8,460 nt of DNA from an uncultured Eubacteriales bacterium (GCA_934463265.1 CAKSIU010000028.1:1-8460); one strand, 5' to 3'; shown: positions 1 to 6,068, numbered from the stretch's first letter. The notes: generated by a model from the sequence alone, not told the origin. Numbers and translations are program-made.

Positions 1-62
1 CGTTGTTTTTCTACCTTTCCCATTCACCATCTTACGTGTCGCCTCTCTTTTAAAATCTGTAA

Positions 63-206
63 AAGTTTTGCCTCTATGATACACTTTGGAGTATCGCACG
101 GAGATTTTTAGGTAACGGTTCAAGATATAACGAAATTATGAATTTAAATGGCTTGACTTCAACCACAATTTACCCGGGACAAGTCTTAAAAATACCGAAT
201 CAATGA
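63..206 (+). pseudogene. 3' remnant of a LysM-domain (peptidoglycan-binding) protein
   Basis: In the frame ending at the TGA at 204-206 the translation contains DTLWSIARRFLGNGSRY, then EIMNLNGL and TIYPGQVLKIP, which is a nearly complete LysM module. LysM binds N-acetylglucosamine polymers and is common at the C-terminus of endolysins, amidases and phage tail or baseplate proteins. The frame is closed by stops at 51-53 and 60-62, and the expected residues before DTLW (usually a variant of V-K-x-G) are absent, with CLY in their place. The upstream part of the gene is therefore missing or joined to unrelated DNA near 63-77. The stop lies 8 bases before the next start codon, so the two genes were probably co-transcribed. 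Domain identity is confident; the parent protein is unknown. Confidence 0.75.
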
Positions 207-214
207 GGTGAAAC

Positions 215-496
215 ATGAAAAACAAAACATTCGAAATCGCGACTTTTGCAATTTTAATAGAAGGTATCATCACTTACATAAATCAATTTTTCGTACAAGA
301 AAATTTTTGCTGGCAGATGCTATTCAGTATGGCTTTAGGCATAGTCATCTCAGTTGCTTACAAACTTGATTTGCCAGCCTATTTTAATTTAAAATCCAAT
401 ATTCCATATGTTGGTTGTGTGTTAACTGGAATATTGTTATCACGTGGAAGCAATTATCTTTTTGATTTGTTAAACAATGTTATATCTATTTGCTAA
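215..496 (+). CDS. Small phage-type membrane protein (holin-like, unassigned)
   Basis: A 93-residue protein with an SD (GAGGTG) five bases before the ATG. It shows a hydrophobic segment at about 6-28, a second at about 33-50 ending in IVISVAYKLDLPAYF, and a third in the region NIPYVGCVLTGILLSRGSNYLFDLL (about 62-87). Small proteins of this shape are often found next to lysis or LysM genes in prophages of Clostridia, where they are called holin-like or simply hypothetical. The LysM remnant immediately upstream supports a phage or cell-wall origin. No catalytic motif is visible, so a holin role is inferred from size, membrane segments and position. The coding sequence itself looks intact. Confidence 0.65.
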   Translation: MKNKTFEIATFAILIEGIITYINQFFVQENFCWQMLFSMALGIVISVAYKLDLPAYFNLKSNIPYVGCVLTGILLSRGSNYLFDLLNNVISIC

Positions 497-540
497 AAAA
501 TCCTTCGTAGGCAAAATTGAACGCTTTTTTTCTTCCTCTT

Positions 541-561
541 AAACCTCTTTGCAAGGCTTTT
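541..561. other. Candidate left attachment site
   Basis: The motif CTTTGCAAGGCT (547-558) matches CTTTGCAAAGCT at 8315-8326 in 11 of 12 positions and in the same orientation. Both are preceded by AAACC. The right copy sits about 60 bases past the integrase stop, where attachment sites of such elements are usually found. A TTCGTAG heptamer (504-510) lies near the left copy and the same heptamer occurs twice beside the right copy. The match is short and the left site was found by searching for it, so chance is possible. Confidence 0.3.
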
Positions 562-634
562 ACTACCTATAATAAGCTTAACGTTACCTGTCATTAAACT
601 TTCAACTAATTAAAAATTAGCTGTCATCTTTTTG

Positions 635-2200
635 CTAAAAACTGAGCGCTTTTATACGTTTGCTTAAATAAATTGTTACTGAAATTAATACCAGGGAGTA
701 AATAAAAACAATGATATGCCAATCTATAAAATTAATTAACAATATAGCCCCAATTAAAATACCCACAGATATAATATTGAATAATAATGTTAAAATAACA
801 GATAAACTTTGTCTTATCACAGTTATTTCATTTTTCCAGTCATAATTAGGAAATTTTAAATTAATCAACAGGCCCAAACAAGAAGAAAAAAGCGTGTATA
901 TAGTTGGGGTAATAAATAAAAACATCCCATCAAAAAAACTTAAATTCAACTTAATTATAAAAATAATGTTTGCAATAATTAACGAAGGTAAAGTAATGCT
1001 GAGGTTAACTAAAACTTTACTTATATAAATTTTTGAAGTTTCTACAGGAAGCGTTTTTAAAATCCATATATTTTTTCCTTCCAAAGAAAACGAAATCGAA
1101 GTTGTACAGGTAAGCGCCACCAAGGTAGAAACAACTAAAGGTGTAAACTTACTTATCCATATAGAAAAATTTGGAATTTCTAAAAAAGCTTCTATTTGAT
1201 CAGGAGAAACAAATAATATAGCCAAAGAAAATAAAATTAACGCAATTGCAAATATTGATGTATTCAAAACATAAGAAGGAGAAGAAAAATAGCGTAAAAT
1301 CTCCTTTTTATAAAGAGCTTTAATATCATAAGTAATCTTTAAACTTAAAATTGAGGTTTCAGATACTAGATTTACTTTTATTGATTTTAAAGCATTCAAA
1401 ATTTTTTTATAATTAAAAGATATAAGATAAACGAAAACATAAAATATTATTAAAGATATTAAACACGATAAAATAAAAATATAAATGTTTGTAGGTTCTA
1501 ATGGAAAAGGAATAAAACATTGTAATATTAAACTGTTTGTAAAAAGATCTGATATTTGAGATAGACTTATAACATTATATTTTATGCTGGCAATTATAAA
1601 AATTGGTACAATAATCATTAAAACTAAATTTAAAACAATATTTATAATATTACTTGATCTAAATCTGGAAGATATGAGATAAATAAGTGTGCTAAAAAAG
1701 GTTGAAAATACCATTGGAATAAGCGGGATAAAAAGAACTGACATAATAATCATAATAAAATAAGTAAAAGAATAAATATGTGTATAGATCATTAAACTAG
1801 CCGTTACCGGAAGAATGAAGCCTAACGTAATAAAAATATTAAGAATATATAATGATAAAACTCTGCTAATTACTATTAAACTTGCTTTTATAGGTAAAGA
1901 CATTAAAAAATCAGTGTCTTTTGAAAAAAATATCAATGAACTACTTTTTAAAAAAGTAAATATAAAAATGCATAAAATTAAAATTCCAGCTGTTAGGTTT
2001 GGCAACAGTTTTCCATATCCTAAATCTATGACAGACTTTGAAACAAAAAAGATATATAAAAAGAAAGATACAAATAAAAGTATCGTAACAGTTAAAAAAG
2101 TTGCAAAAGTTGTTTTTTTGTTTCTAACATTTAATGATTTGGACTGCAAATTTCCTACAATCTGCAATTTTAAAAGCCAAAGCAAATTATTTGACATCAT
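635..2200 (-). CDS. ABC-2 type transporter permease of the RiPP operon
   Basis: About 521 residues with roughly 12-13 hydrophobic segments, the first being TFLTVTILLFVSFFLYIFF after a short charged N-terminus and the last ending just before KRIKALSF at the C-terminus. It has no ATPase motifs and no C39-type peptidase domain. It overlaps the 3' end of the ATPase gene and is its obvious membrane partner. I place the start at the ATG at 2200 (MMSNNLL) because GGAGGT lies six bases upstream inside the ATPase coding region; the upstream in-frame ATG at 2233 lacks such a site. The overlap suggests translational coupling. The expected role is export of the modified peptide or self-protection by removing it from the membrane. 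Substrate is inferred from the operon only. Confidence 0.85.
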   Translation of the reverse strand: MMSNNLLWLLKLQIVGNLQSKSLNVRNKKTTFATFLTVTILLFVSFFLYIFFVSKSVIDLGYGKLLPNLTAGILILCIFIFTFLKSSSLIFFSKDTDFLMSLPIKASLIVISRVLSLYILNIFITLGFILPVTASLMIYTHIYSFTYFIMIIMSVLFIPLIPMVFSTFFSTLIYLISSRFRSSNIINIVLNLVLMIIVPIFIIASIKYNVISLSQISDLFTNSLILQCFIPFPLEPTNIYIFILSCLISLIIFYVFVYLISFNYKKILNALKSIKVNLVSETSILSLKITYDIKALYKKEILRYFSSPSYVLNTSIFAIALILFSLAILFVSPDQIEAFLEIPNFSIWISKFTPLVVSTLVALTCTTSISFSLEGKNIWILKTLPVETSKIYISKVLVNLSITLPSLIIANIIFIIKLNLSFFDGMFLFITPTIYTLFSSCLGLLINLKFPNYDWKNEITVIRQSLSVILTLLFNIISVGILIGAILLINFIDWHIIVFIYSLVLISVTIYLSKRIKALSF

Positions 2201-2900
2201 TGATAACCTCCATGAAAACACTTTCAAGGTCACTATTTGCTAATACTTTTTGAGTTTCACCGCAGGTAACTAATTCCCCACATTTTATTATAGCAATTTT
2301 ATTACATAACTTTTCTGCAACTTCTAATACATGTGTTGAAAAGAAAATTGCGCAACCTTCCTCACATAAGTTTTTCATTACTTTTTTTAGTTTTATAGAC
2401 GCAACAGGATCTAATCCTACAAACGGTTCATCCAAAATCAAAAGCTTTGGATTATGGACAAGTGAAGCAATAATAATTAATTTTTGCTTCATACCATGAG
2501 AATATGATGAAATTAAATTATTTAAAAAATTCTCCATCTCAAACATAGCAGCATATTTTTTTACTCTTTGATTCATTGCATTTTGTGAAACCCTATAAAT
2601 ATCACATATAAAATTTATATATTGATATCCAGTTAAATGTTCATAAACTGCAGGTGTATCTGGAATATACGCTAAAGTTTGTTTGCAAGCTAATGGTTCT
2701 TTTTTTATTGACTTACCGTTAATTAAAATATCTCCTTGCTCAAAGTCAAGTATACCAACAATACATTTTATAGTTGTAGTTTTACCTGCACCGTTATGCC
2801 CAATAAACCCATATATATCCCCTGGGCTTACTTGTATACTGAAATTACTAACTGCTTTTTTAGAATTATAACTTTTGCTTAGATTTATAATTGTTAACAT
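2187..2900 (-). CDS. ABC transporter ATP-binding protein
   Basis: A 237-residue cytoplasmic ATPase with every main motif: Walker A GHNGAGKTT (34-42), signature YSHGMKQ (133-139), Walker B LLILDE (153-158), D-loop GLDP (162-165) and switch histidine in STH (H190). The usual Q-loop region reads AYIPDTP, a Pro-Asp/Glu variant common in the drug/bacteriocin-type ATPases that pair with ABC-2 permeases. It should hydrolyse ATP as a dimer and drive the permease encoded just downstream, whose start codon overlaps its end. AGGAG lies ten bases before the ATG, and only 27 bases separate it from the radical SAM gene. Export or immunity for the modified peptide is inferred from context. Confidence 0.92.
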   Translation of the reverse strand: MLTIINLSKSYNSKKAVSNFSIQVSPGDIYGFIGHNGAGKTTTIKCIVGILDFEQGDILINGKSIKKEPLACKQTLAYIPDTPAVYEHLTGYQYINFICDIYRVSQNAMNQRVKKYAAMFEMENFLNNLISSYSHGMKQKLIIIASLVHNPKLLILDEPFVGLDPVASIKLKKVMKNLCEEGCAIFFSTHVLEVAEKLCNKIAIIKCGELVTCGETQKVLANSDLESVFMEVINDVK

Positions 2901-2927
2901 TGCTTTAATTCTCCTATCGCATAGTGG

Positions 2928-3956
2928 TTATTCAAATAATCCTTCTTCTATTATATCAAGTTCTATATCTTTGTCTATCCATGTACTTAGTGAATGACTC
3001 TTATGATATCCCATATCTGAAACACAAGTTACTTCATCTGCAAGTTTTTTTACAATGTCTAATGACCATGCCTTATATAATTTTGCTTGCCAATATTCTT
3101 TTATTGAATGTCTTTTTACATTTCCTATTACGATGGGTAAATAAGGAGATACAGTTATTGAACCATCAGATTTTATATTCAAGCTTATAGCAGAGATATT
3201 AAACTCATTATCTTTAGCTCTAAATATATGATCTAAAGGGTCTCCATATTCTATATCGAAATTTTTTGTCAAATAATTTTTTTTTGCTTGTTTTATTTTT
3301 TTTATAAGCTCAATGTATTGAGCATTCGAGGGCATTATTTTTTCTAGGTTTTTGTTAGCTCTTCCTATTATCATCAGAGGCTGAACTCTTAGCTGCTGAA
3401 CCCCCAAATCATAACATATATCGCATATCGTTTCAAATTGACTTATATTATTTTTAGTAGGGCAAAATGCAACATTTAAATCAAAACAACCTTTGTCAGC
3501 GATAATTTTAATAGCATTTGTAGCTTTGTCAAAAGCCTGTTCGTGTTGCCTTAACTCATAACAAGTTTCTCTATTTGAACCATCTAAACTTATTTGAACG
3601 TGGTTTACATGATGTATTTTTAATTTTTTCGCAACTTCTTCTGTCATAAAATAGCCATTAGAAACCATAGATATGTTCCTAACACCATTATTATGTAACA
3701 TATCACAACACTGCAAAAGCAATTCTAATCTTAATAAAGGCTCACCTCCACAAAAGCAAAGATTACAAGGTTTCATCTCTGCAATATCTTTTACTAATTT
3801 TAAAACTTCACTATCAGTCATTTCGTTTTTACAGCTATTGTTTTCTCCACTTGAATTATAACAATGCAAGCATCTATAATTACATTTATTAGTTATATCA
3901 AGACCAATTTGATAAGGGCCTTTTAAGTTTTTACATTGTTCCTCAAATATATTCAT
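2928..3956 (-). CDS. Radical SAM peptide-modifying enzyme without SPASM cysteines
   Basis: A 342-residue radical SAM protein. The [4Fe-4S]/SAM motif is C25-NYR-C29-LH-C32, preceded by the strand IGLDITNK and followed by the GGEP motif (70-73), SNG (99-101) and QISLDG (121-126). In the C-terminal third, where SPASM/Twitch maturases carry auxiliary-cluster cysteines, it reads SDGSITVSPYLPIVIGNV (about 263-280), and only one late cysteine (near 311) remains. An extra cysteine-rich stretch (CNLCFC, 64-69) lies just before GGEP. The ATG at 3956 was chosen because AGGAG sits seven bases upstream; the longer form from 3983 has no comparable site. The gap to the PqqD gene is 2 bases, so the two are coupled. 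Its likely substrate is the small peptide encoded at the operon start. The reaction is unknown: epimerisation or a C-C/C-X bond are options, and sulfur crosslinks are excluded by the cysteine-free substrate. Confidence 0.9.
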   Translation of the reverse strand: MNIFEEQCKNLKGPYQIGLDITNKCNYRCLHCYNSSGENNSCKNEMTDSEVLKLVKDIAEMKPCNLCFCGGEPLLRLELLLQCCDMLHNNGVRNISMVSNGYFMTEEVAKKLKIHHVNHVQISLDGSNRETCYELRQHEQAFDKATNAIKIIADKGCFDLNVAFCPTKNNISQFETICDICYDLGVQQLRVQPLMIIGRANKNLEKIMPSNAQYIELIKKIKQAKKNYLTKNFDIEYGDPLDHIFRAKDNEFNISAISLNIKSDGSITVSPYLPIVIGNVKRHSIKEYWQAKLYKAWSLDIVKKLADEVTCVSDMGYHKSHSLSTWIDKDIELDIIEEGLFE

Positions 3957-3958
3957 AC

Positions 3959-4810
3959 TTATTCTCCTGATTTTAATAAACAATCATACATAAATAAATC
4001 TTCCACATTATTTTCTTTTTCAAGAAGAGTAATATACTTAAATCCGATACTTTCAAGTTTTGTAGAAAACGCACTGTCTTTTTCGCGCTTTGTTAAATGA
4101 GCTCTAATTTTTGTTATAGGCGCAACAGATGCATCATTTATCATTGCTTTTACATTTCCCAAAAATTTCCCTATAAAGTTTACAGGGCACATTAAAAAGT
4201 TTAATGTAGCCACGCTGGAGGTGTTCGGAACATCCATGATTAAAAGACCTTCCATTTTGTTATTGTTTAGTAGCATAAAATAAATTGCACTCATATTAAA
4301 AAGAGAATATCTTATATTGCTTTGAGTATTGTACGCATTAGTGGAAATATGATTTTTAAATATGTTTAAATCACTAATTTTATTTTTAGATGTAAGGAAG
4401 TCATATATTTGTTGCATATTACTATCAAACGCAACTTTTATTTTATAATTTTTATTTATTTCTTTCTCTAAATTATTCATCTTAGGCTCTATTCCGTCCT
4501 TCCATTTTATTATTCCTTTAACCCACAGCTGAACAAGTAAAATAGACAGGTCTTTTCCTATCTCTTTTTCATAAGCTTCCCCATAAGTACGAGTCATGGT
4601 TTTAAAAATATCATATACTGTTTTTTCCCCATCCATTAGAGATAAAATGTATTGTGTTGTTTCGTTAATCAACTCATACCTTGGATATTTGCTATTTGCT
4701 AAAGCTATAGATACAAAGCCATTATTTTCTTCTCTTATATATGGTAAATTATATTCATTTGATATTGGTACACAATTAGATTTGTAATCTACACCTTCAA
4801 ATTTTATCAT
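3959..4810 (-). CDS. PqqD-like leader-binding domain fused to a GNAT-like domain
   Basis: A 283-residue protein. Residues about 32-105 have the PqqD/RRE pattern: YELINETTQYILSLMDGEKT, then VYDIFKTM and a helix ending in QLWVKGIIKW. Such domains bind RiPP leader peptides and present them to the modifying enzyme. Residues about 122-280 resemble an N-acetyltransferase fold: an opening YKIKVAFDSNMQQIYDFL strand-helix and a closing KLESIGFKYITLLEKE. The usual acyl-CoA loop (Q/R-x-x-G-x-G/A) is not clear, so this half may be inactive or structural. The gene starts 97 bases after the precursor stop, beyond a hairpin, with AAGGAG before the ATG, and its last codons contain the SD of the radical SAM gene. 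The PqqD call is good; the GNAT call is tentative. Confidence 0.75.
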   Translation of the reverse strand: MIKFEGVDYKSNCVPISNEYNLPYIREENNGFVSIALANSKYPRYELINETTQYILSLMDGEKTVYDIFKTMTRTYGEAYEKEIGKDLSILLVQLWVKGIIKWKDGIEPKMNNLEKEINKNYKIKVAFDSNMQQIYDFLTSKNKISDLNIFKNHISTNAYNTQSNIRYSLFNMSAIYFMLLNNNKMEGLLIMDVPNTSSVATLNFLMCPVNFIGKFLGNVKAMINDASVAPITKIRAHLTKREKDSAFSTKLESIGFKYITLLEKENNVEDLFMYDCLLKSGE

Positions 4811-4838
4811 GTTTTAAAATTCTCCTTTTATGATGATT

Positions 4839-4895
4839 ATAAAAACAACCCTCTTAGAACCATTGTTAAACAGTTTTAAGGGGATTTGTTTTTAT
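4839..4895 (-). terminator. Leaky terminator or processing hairpin after the precursor gene
   Basis: Read leftward, ATAAAAACAAATCCCCTTA (4895-4877) pairs with TAAGAGGGTTGTTTTTAT (4856-4839), with a small bulge, around a 20-nt loop. The C/G part of the stem is followed by TTGTTTTTAT, as in an intrinsic terminator. It lies between the precursor and the four downstream genes. In RiPP operons such hairpins commonly keep precursor mRNA more abundant than mRNA for the enzymes. The A-tract partner makes the fold nearly symmetric, so it could act on either strand. Confidence 0.7.
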
Positions 4896-4907
4896 ATTAA
4901 TAAAATT

Positions 4908-5063
4908 TTAAAGTGGCATAGTTATCACAAGAGCAGATGCAATTATAGCAAAACTCGCAGCTGCAATAGCAACCGTAACTGCAATTGAAACCATAACTGT
5001 AACGCTTTGTGCTGTTGGTCCTACACTAGCAATGGTAGGAGATACGTATTCTCTTTTTTCCAT
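4908..5063 (-). CDS. Cysteine-free hydrophobic RiPP precursor peptide (51 residues)
   Basis: A small gene with AAGGGG nine bases before the ATG. The peptide begins with a short charged leader, MEKREYVSPTIASVGP, a form (M-x-K-x-E-Y-x-x-P-x-I) often seen before PqqD-dependent maturases. From about residue 18 on it is almost wholly hydrophobic: AQSVTVMVSIAVTVAI, then AAASFAIIASALVITMPL. V or I occupies every second position from 21 to 33 (V21, V23, V25, I27, V29, V31, I33), with T, M, S or A between. The core has no Cys, Trp, Tyr, Lys or charged residue. Position first in the operon, size and leader/core division make it the likely substrate of the radical SAM enzyme. No GG cleavage site and no protease gene are seen. 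The mature product may act in membranes, as a bacteriocin or pore, but that is inference. Confidence 0.85.
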   Translation of the reverse strand: MEKREYVSPTIASVGPTAQSVTVMVSIAVTVAIAAASFAIIASALVITMPL

Positions 5064-5172
5064 AATAAAGTTCCCCTTTTTCTAAGCTAATTACTATTTT
5101 TAATATCACAAGCAACATATTTTTGACAATAAGCTCCATGCCCCGGGTTAATATATTTGATACCTTGTGTTA

Positions 5173-5201
5173 ATTATACGACATTGTTTTCAATAAAACA
5201 A
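5173..5201 (-). promoter_or_regulatory. Promoter of the RiPP operon
   Basis: Read leftward: TTGTTT (5201-5196) as -35, a 17-base spacer and a perfect TATAAT (5178-5173) as -10. This gives an untranslated leader of about 100 bases before the precursor start. The -35 matches the consensus only in TTG, so an activator or weak basal expression is possible. It is the best sigma-70 type match upstream of the operon. Confidence 0.65.
5184..5201. repeat. Perfect inverted repeat over the -35 region (possible operator)
   Basis: TTGTTTT and AAAACAA (5184-5190 and 5195-5201) form a perfect 7-bp inverted repeat around CAAT, covering the -35 box and part of the spacer of the RiPP promoter. A regulator bound here would affect RNA polymerase directly. 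It is AT-rich, so it could be chance. Confidence 0.35.
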
Positions 5202-5267
5202 CGCCATTTAGCAAAATCTCCCTTTTAAACAATAAAATCTTATAATAAACAAGGAAACAGTGTTTTA

Positions 5268-5296
5268 TTTACAAGTATTTACAGTCAGTTTAAATT
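5268..5296 (+). promoter_or_regulatory. Possible rightward promoter
   Basis: TTTACA (5268-5273), 17 bases, then TAAATT (5291-5296). The -35 matches the consensus at 5 of 6 positions and the -10 at 4 of 6. A second TTTACA at 5278-5283, ten bases further on, makes a direct repeat that could instead be a regulator site. It points away from the RiPP operon, toward the terminator at 5489-5515. Confidence 0.3.
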
Positions 5297-5390
5297 AAAC
5301 AAAATATATCTCAATATCTTGGTGAATTGAAGTTGTCCTTGTTGTTAAAGTTTTGAAGTTTAAAAAATATTTTCTATTGCGTGGCTTAGA

Positions 5391-5418
5391 GAACGTATAC
5401 TTTGGTGTAAATACGTTC
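5391..5418. repeat. Inverted repeat GAACGTAT/ATACGTTC
   Basis: A perfect 8-bp inverted repeat with a 12-base spacer. It could be an RNA hairpin within the possible small RNA or a dimeric regulator site about 200 bp upstream of the RiPP promoter. Confidence 0.5.
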
Positions 5419-5488
5419 CAAAATAATTATTTAGAACAGCAAAAACATAATTTTGTTAAAAAAGGAATACGCTATATTAAGAGATATT

Positions 5489-5515
5489 CGGCCAAATAAA
5501 ATTGGTCGTTTTTTT
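5489..5515 (+). terminator. Rho-independent terminator
   Basis: CGGCCAA and TTGGTCG form a 7-bp stem with one G-U pair and loop ATAAAA, followed directly by seven T. It works only in the rightward direction. No protein gene lies upstream on this strand, so it probably ends a small RNA or the transcript of a lost gene. Confidence 0.75.
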
Positions 5516-5783
5516 ATGCCTTTTTATAACATGTAATTCGTCTTTATTACTAAAAAATATATAAATCCTCTTTAATTTGTAATAAATCTCATTCAAAGCC
5601 CGACATTTAAATTGGAGGAAAATAGTTAATATTTAAGTGTTAGTGAATCAATTTAGGCAAATACCTCATAATTCAACCTTATTCTTTGTTATTTAATATT
5701 TTATTTCGAGGAAGTACAAAAAAACGGGAAGTGTGTAACCTTTGTCAGAACTAGGTGCAGCACAAAAAAGGAGGATTTAAGTA

Positions 5784-5800
5784 TTTCCTATCATAGGAAA
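5784..5800. repeat. Palindrome TTTCCTAT-C-ATAGGAAA
   Basis: A perfect 8-bp inverted repeat with a one-base centre, typical of a dimeric repressor operator. It lies about 60-75 bp before the terminator at 5861-5911, and so may control the transcript that enters the leader-peptide region. It follows an orphan GGAGG. No repressor gene is in the window. Confidence 0.4.
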
Positions 5801-5860
5801 ATAATAAATATTTCTACATAAAAGCTATATAGGCGTGGGTCATTGCACCTAACTAAATAA

Positions 5861-5911
5861 AGCAGAGTTTTATGCACGTTCAATTGCACGTGTGTAGAAC
5901 TCCGCTTTTTT
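5861..5911 (+). terminator. Rho-independent terminator or transcription attenuator
   Basis: AGCAGAGTT (5861-5869) pairs with AACTCCGCT (5898-5906) with one mismatch; inside, GCACGT (5874-5879) pairs with ACGTGT (5888-5893). Six T follow. It points rightward and sits upstream of the leader peptide and sigma-like gene. It either insulates them from upstream transcription or, if their promoter lies before it, attenuates them. Confidence 0.75.
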
Positions 5912-5928
5912 ATTAAGTCAAAGCAATC

Positions 5929-5998
5929 AAGCCAACTAGTTGTTGTCTTTCTCTTATCTTCGTGTGAATGCGGAGGAGACGTTATGAGACATTGGCTT
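5929..5998 (+). promoter_or_regulatory. Upstream stem pairing with the leader-peptide coding region
   Basis: AAGCCAA (5929-5935) is perfectly complementary to TTGGCTT (5992-5998) inside the leader ORF, and TGTCT (5944-5948) to AGACA (5987-5991) just inside it. The fold encloses the leader's SD (GGAGG, 5972-5976) and start codon. With the hairpin at 6023-6066 it gives the two-stem layout seen in leader-peptide attenuators. Folding was done by eye. Confidence 0.4.
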
Positions 5999-6022
5999 TT
6001 CTATTACATACGCTATCCATAG
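5984..6022 (+). CDS. 12-residue leader peptide MRHWLFYYIRYP
   Basis: A minimal ORF with a strong SD (GGAGG seven bases before the ATG), stopping with TAG one base before the hairpin that bulges out the SD of the next gene. The peptide is rich in aromatic residues (W, F, Y, Y, Y) and ends in Pro. In known translational attenuators such as those of erm genes, a ribosome translating or stalled on a short leader opens a downstream stem and exposes the SD of the main gene. Here a terminating ribosome would cover the 5' arm of the stem. Whether stalling is involved, and on what signal, cannot be read from the sequence. Confidence 0.6.
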   Translation: MRHWLFYYIRYP

Positions 6023-6066
6023 CCGTTCAATTTGTTTGAAAAAAATCAAATAAATTGGAGGGACGG
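6023..6066 (+). promoter_or_regulatory. Hairpin presenting the ribosome binding site of the sigma-like gene
   Basis: CAATTTGTTTGA (6028-6039) pairs over 12 bp, with one G-U pair, with TCAAATAAATTG (6046-6057) around six A. Outside this, CCGT (6023-6026) pairs with ACGG (6063-6066), leaving the SD GGAGGG (6057-6062) mostly in an asymmetric bulge within the fold. The start codon follows two bases later. The fold should lower initiation unless the upstream leader is translated. Confidence 0.65.
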
Positions 6067-6068
6067 CA

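Larger units (their letters stand above)
5303..5515 (+). ncRNA. Possible small non-coding RNA
   Basis: A candidate transcript of about 210 nt between the weak promoter at 5268-5296 and a clear intrinsic terminator at 5489-5515. No ORF with a ribosome binding site fits inside it. It contains a perfect 8-bp inverted repeat, GAACGTAT/ATACGTTC, at 5391-5418 with a 12-nt loop. The terminator needs something to terminate on this strand, and no gene is present; a decayed gene is the other explanation. Confidence 0.3.
5202..5983. other. Long non-coding stretch between the RiPP operon and the integrase module
   Basis: About 0.8 kb in which I find no convincing protein gene on either strand. It holds a possible rightward promoter and small RNA ending at the terminator at 5489-5515, an inverted repeat at 5391-5418, a palindrome at 5784-5800 beside an orphan GGAGG (5770-5774, no start codon at proper spacing), and a second terminator at 5861-5911. 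The rest is AT-rich with nothing recognisable. Such length between two small operons suggests regulation or decayed genes. Confidence 0.6.

Noticed and set aside
604..622. Possible terminator of the permease gene (CTAATT/AATTAG)
   Set aside because: The stem is six A/T-rich pairs with a 3-base loop and no T-run on the transcribed strand; too weak to call.
1815..2243. 142-residue open frame on the + strand antisense to the permease gene
   Set aside because: It lies wholly within the permease and ATPase coding region, has no ribosome binding site, and its lysine-rich translation is what the reverse of a hydrophobic AT-rich gene gives.
4908..5063. Sactipeptide, ranthipeptide or lanthipeptide precursor
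   Set aside because: There is no cysteine in the peptide and no lanthionine synthetase nearby, so sulfur bridges cannot form.
5026..5139. 37-residue open frame on the - strand overlapping the precursor start
   Set aside because: No usable SD before its ATG, and its second half is only an out-of-frame reading of the precursor gene.
5637..5696. 19-codon GTG-initiated frame after a GGAGG
   Set aside because: The GGAGG is about 20 bases upstream, too far for initiation, and the peptide has no recognisable features.
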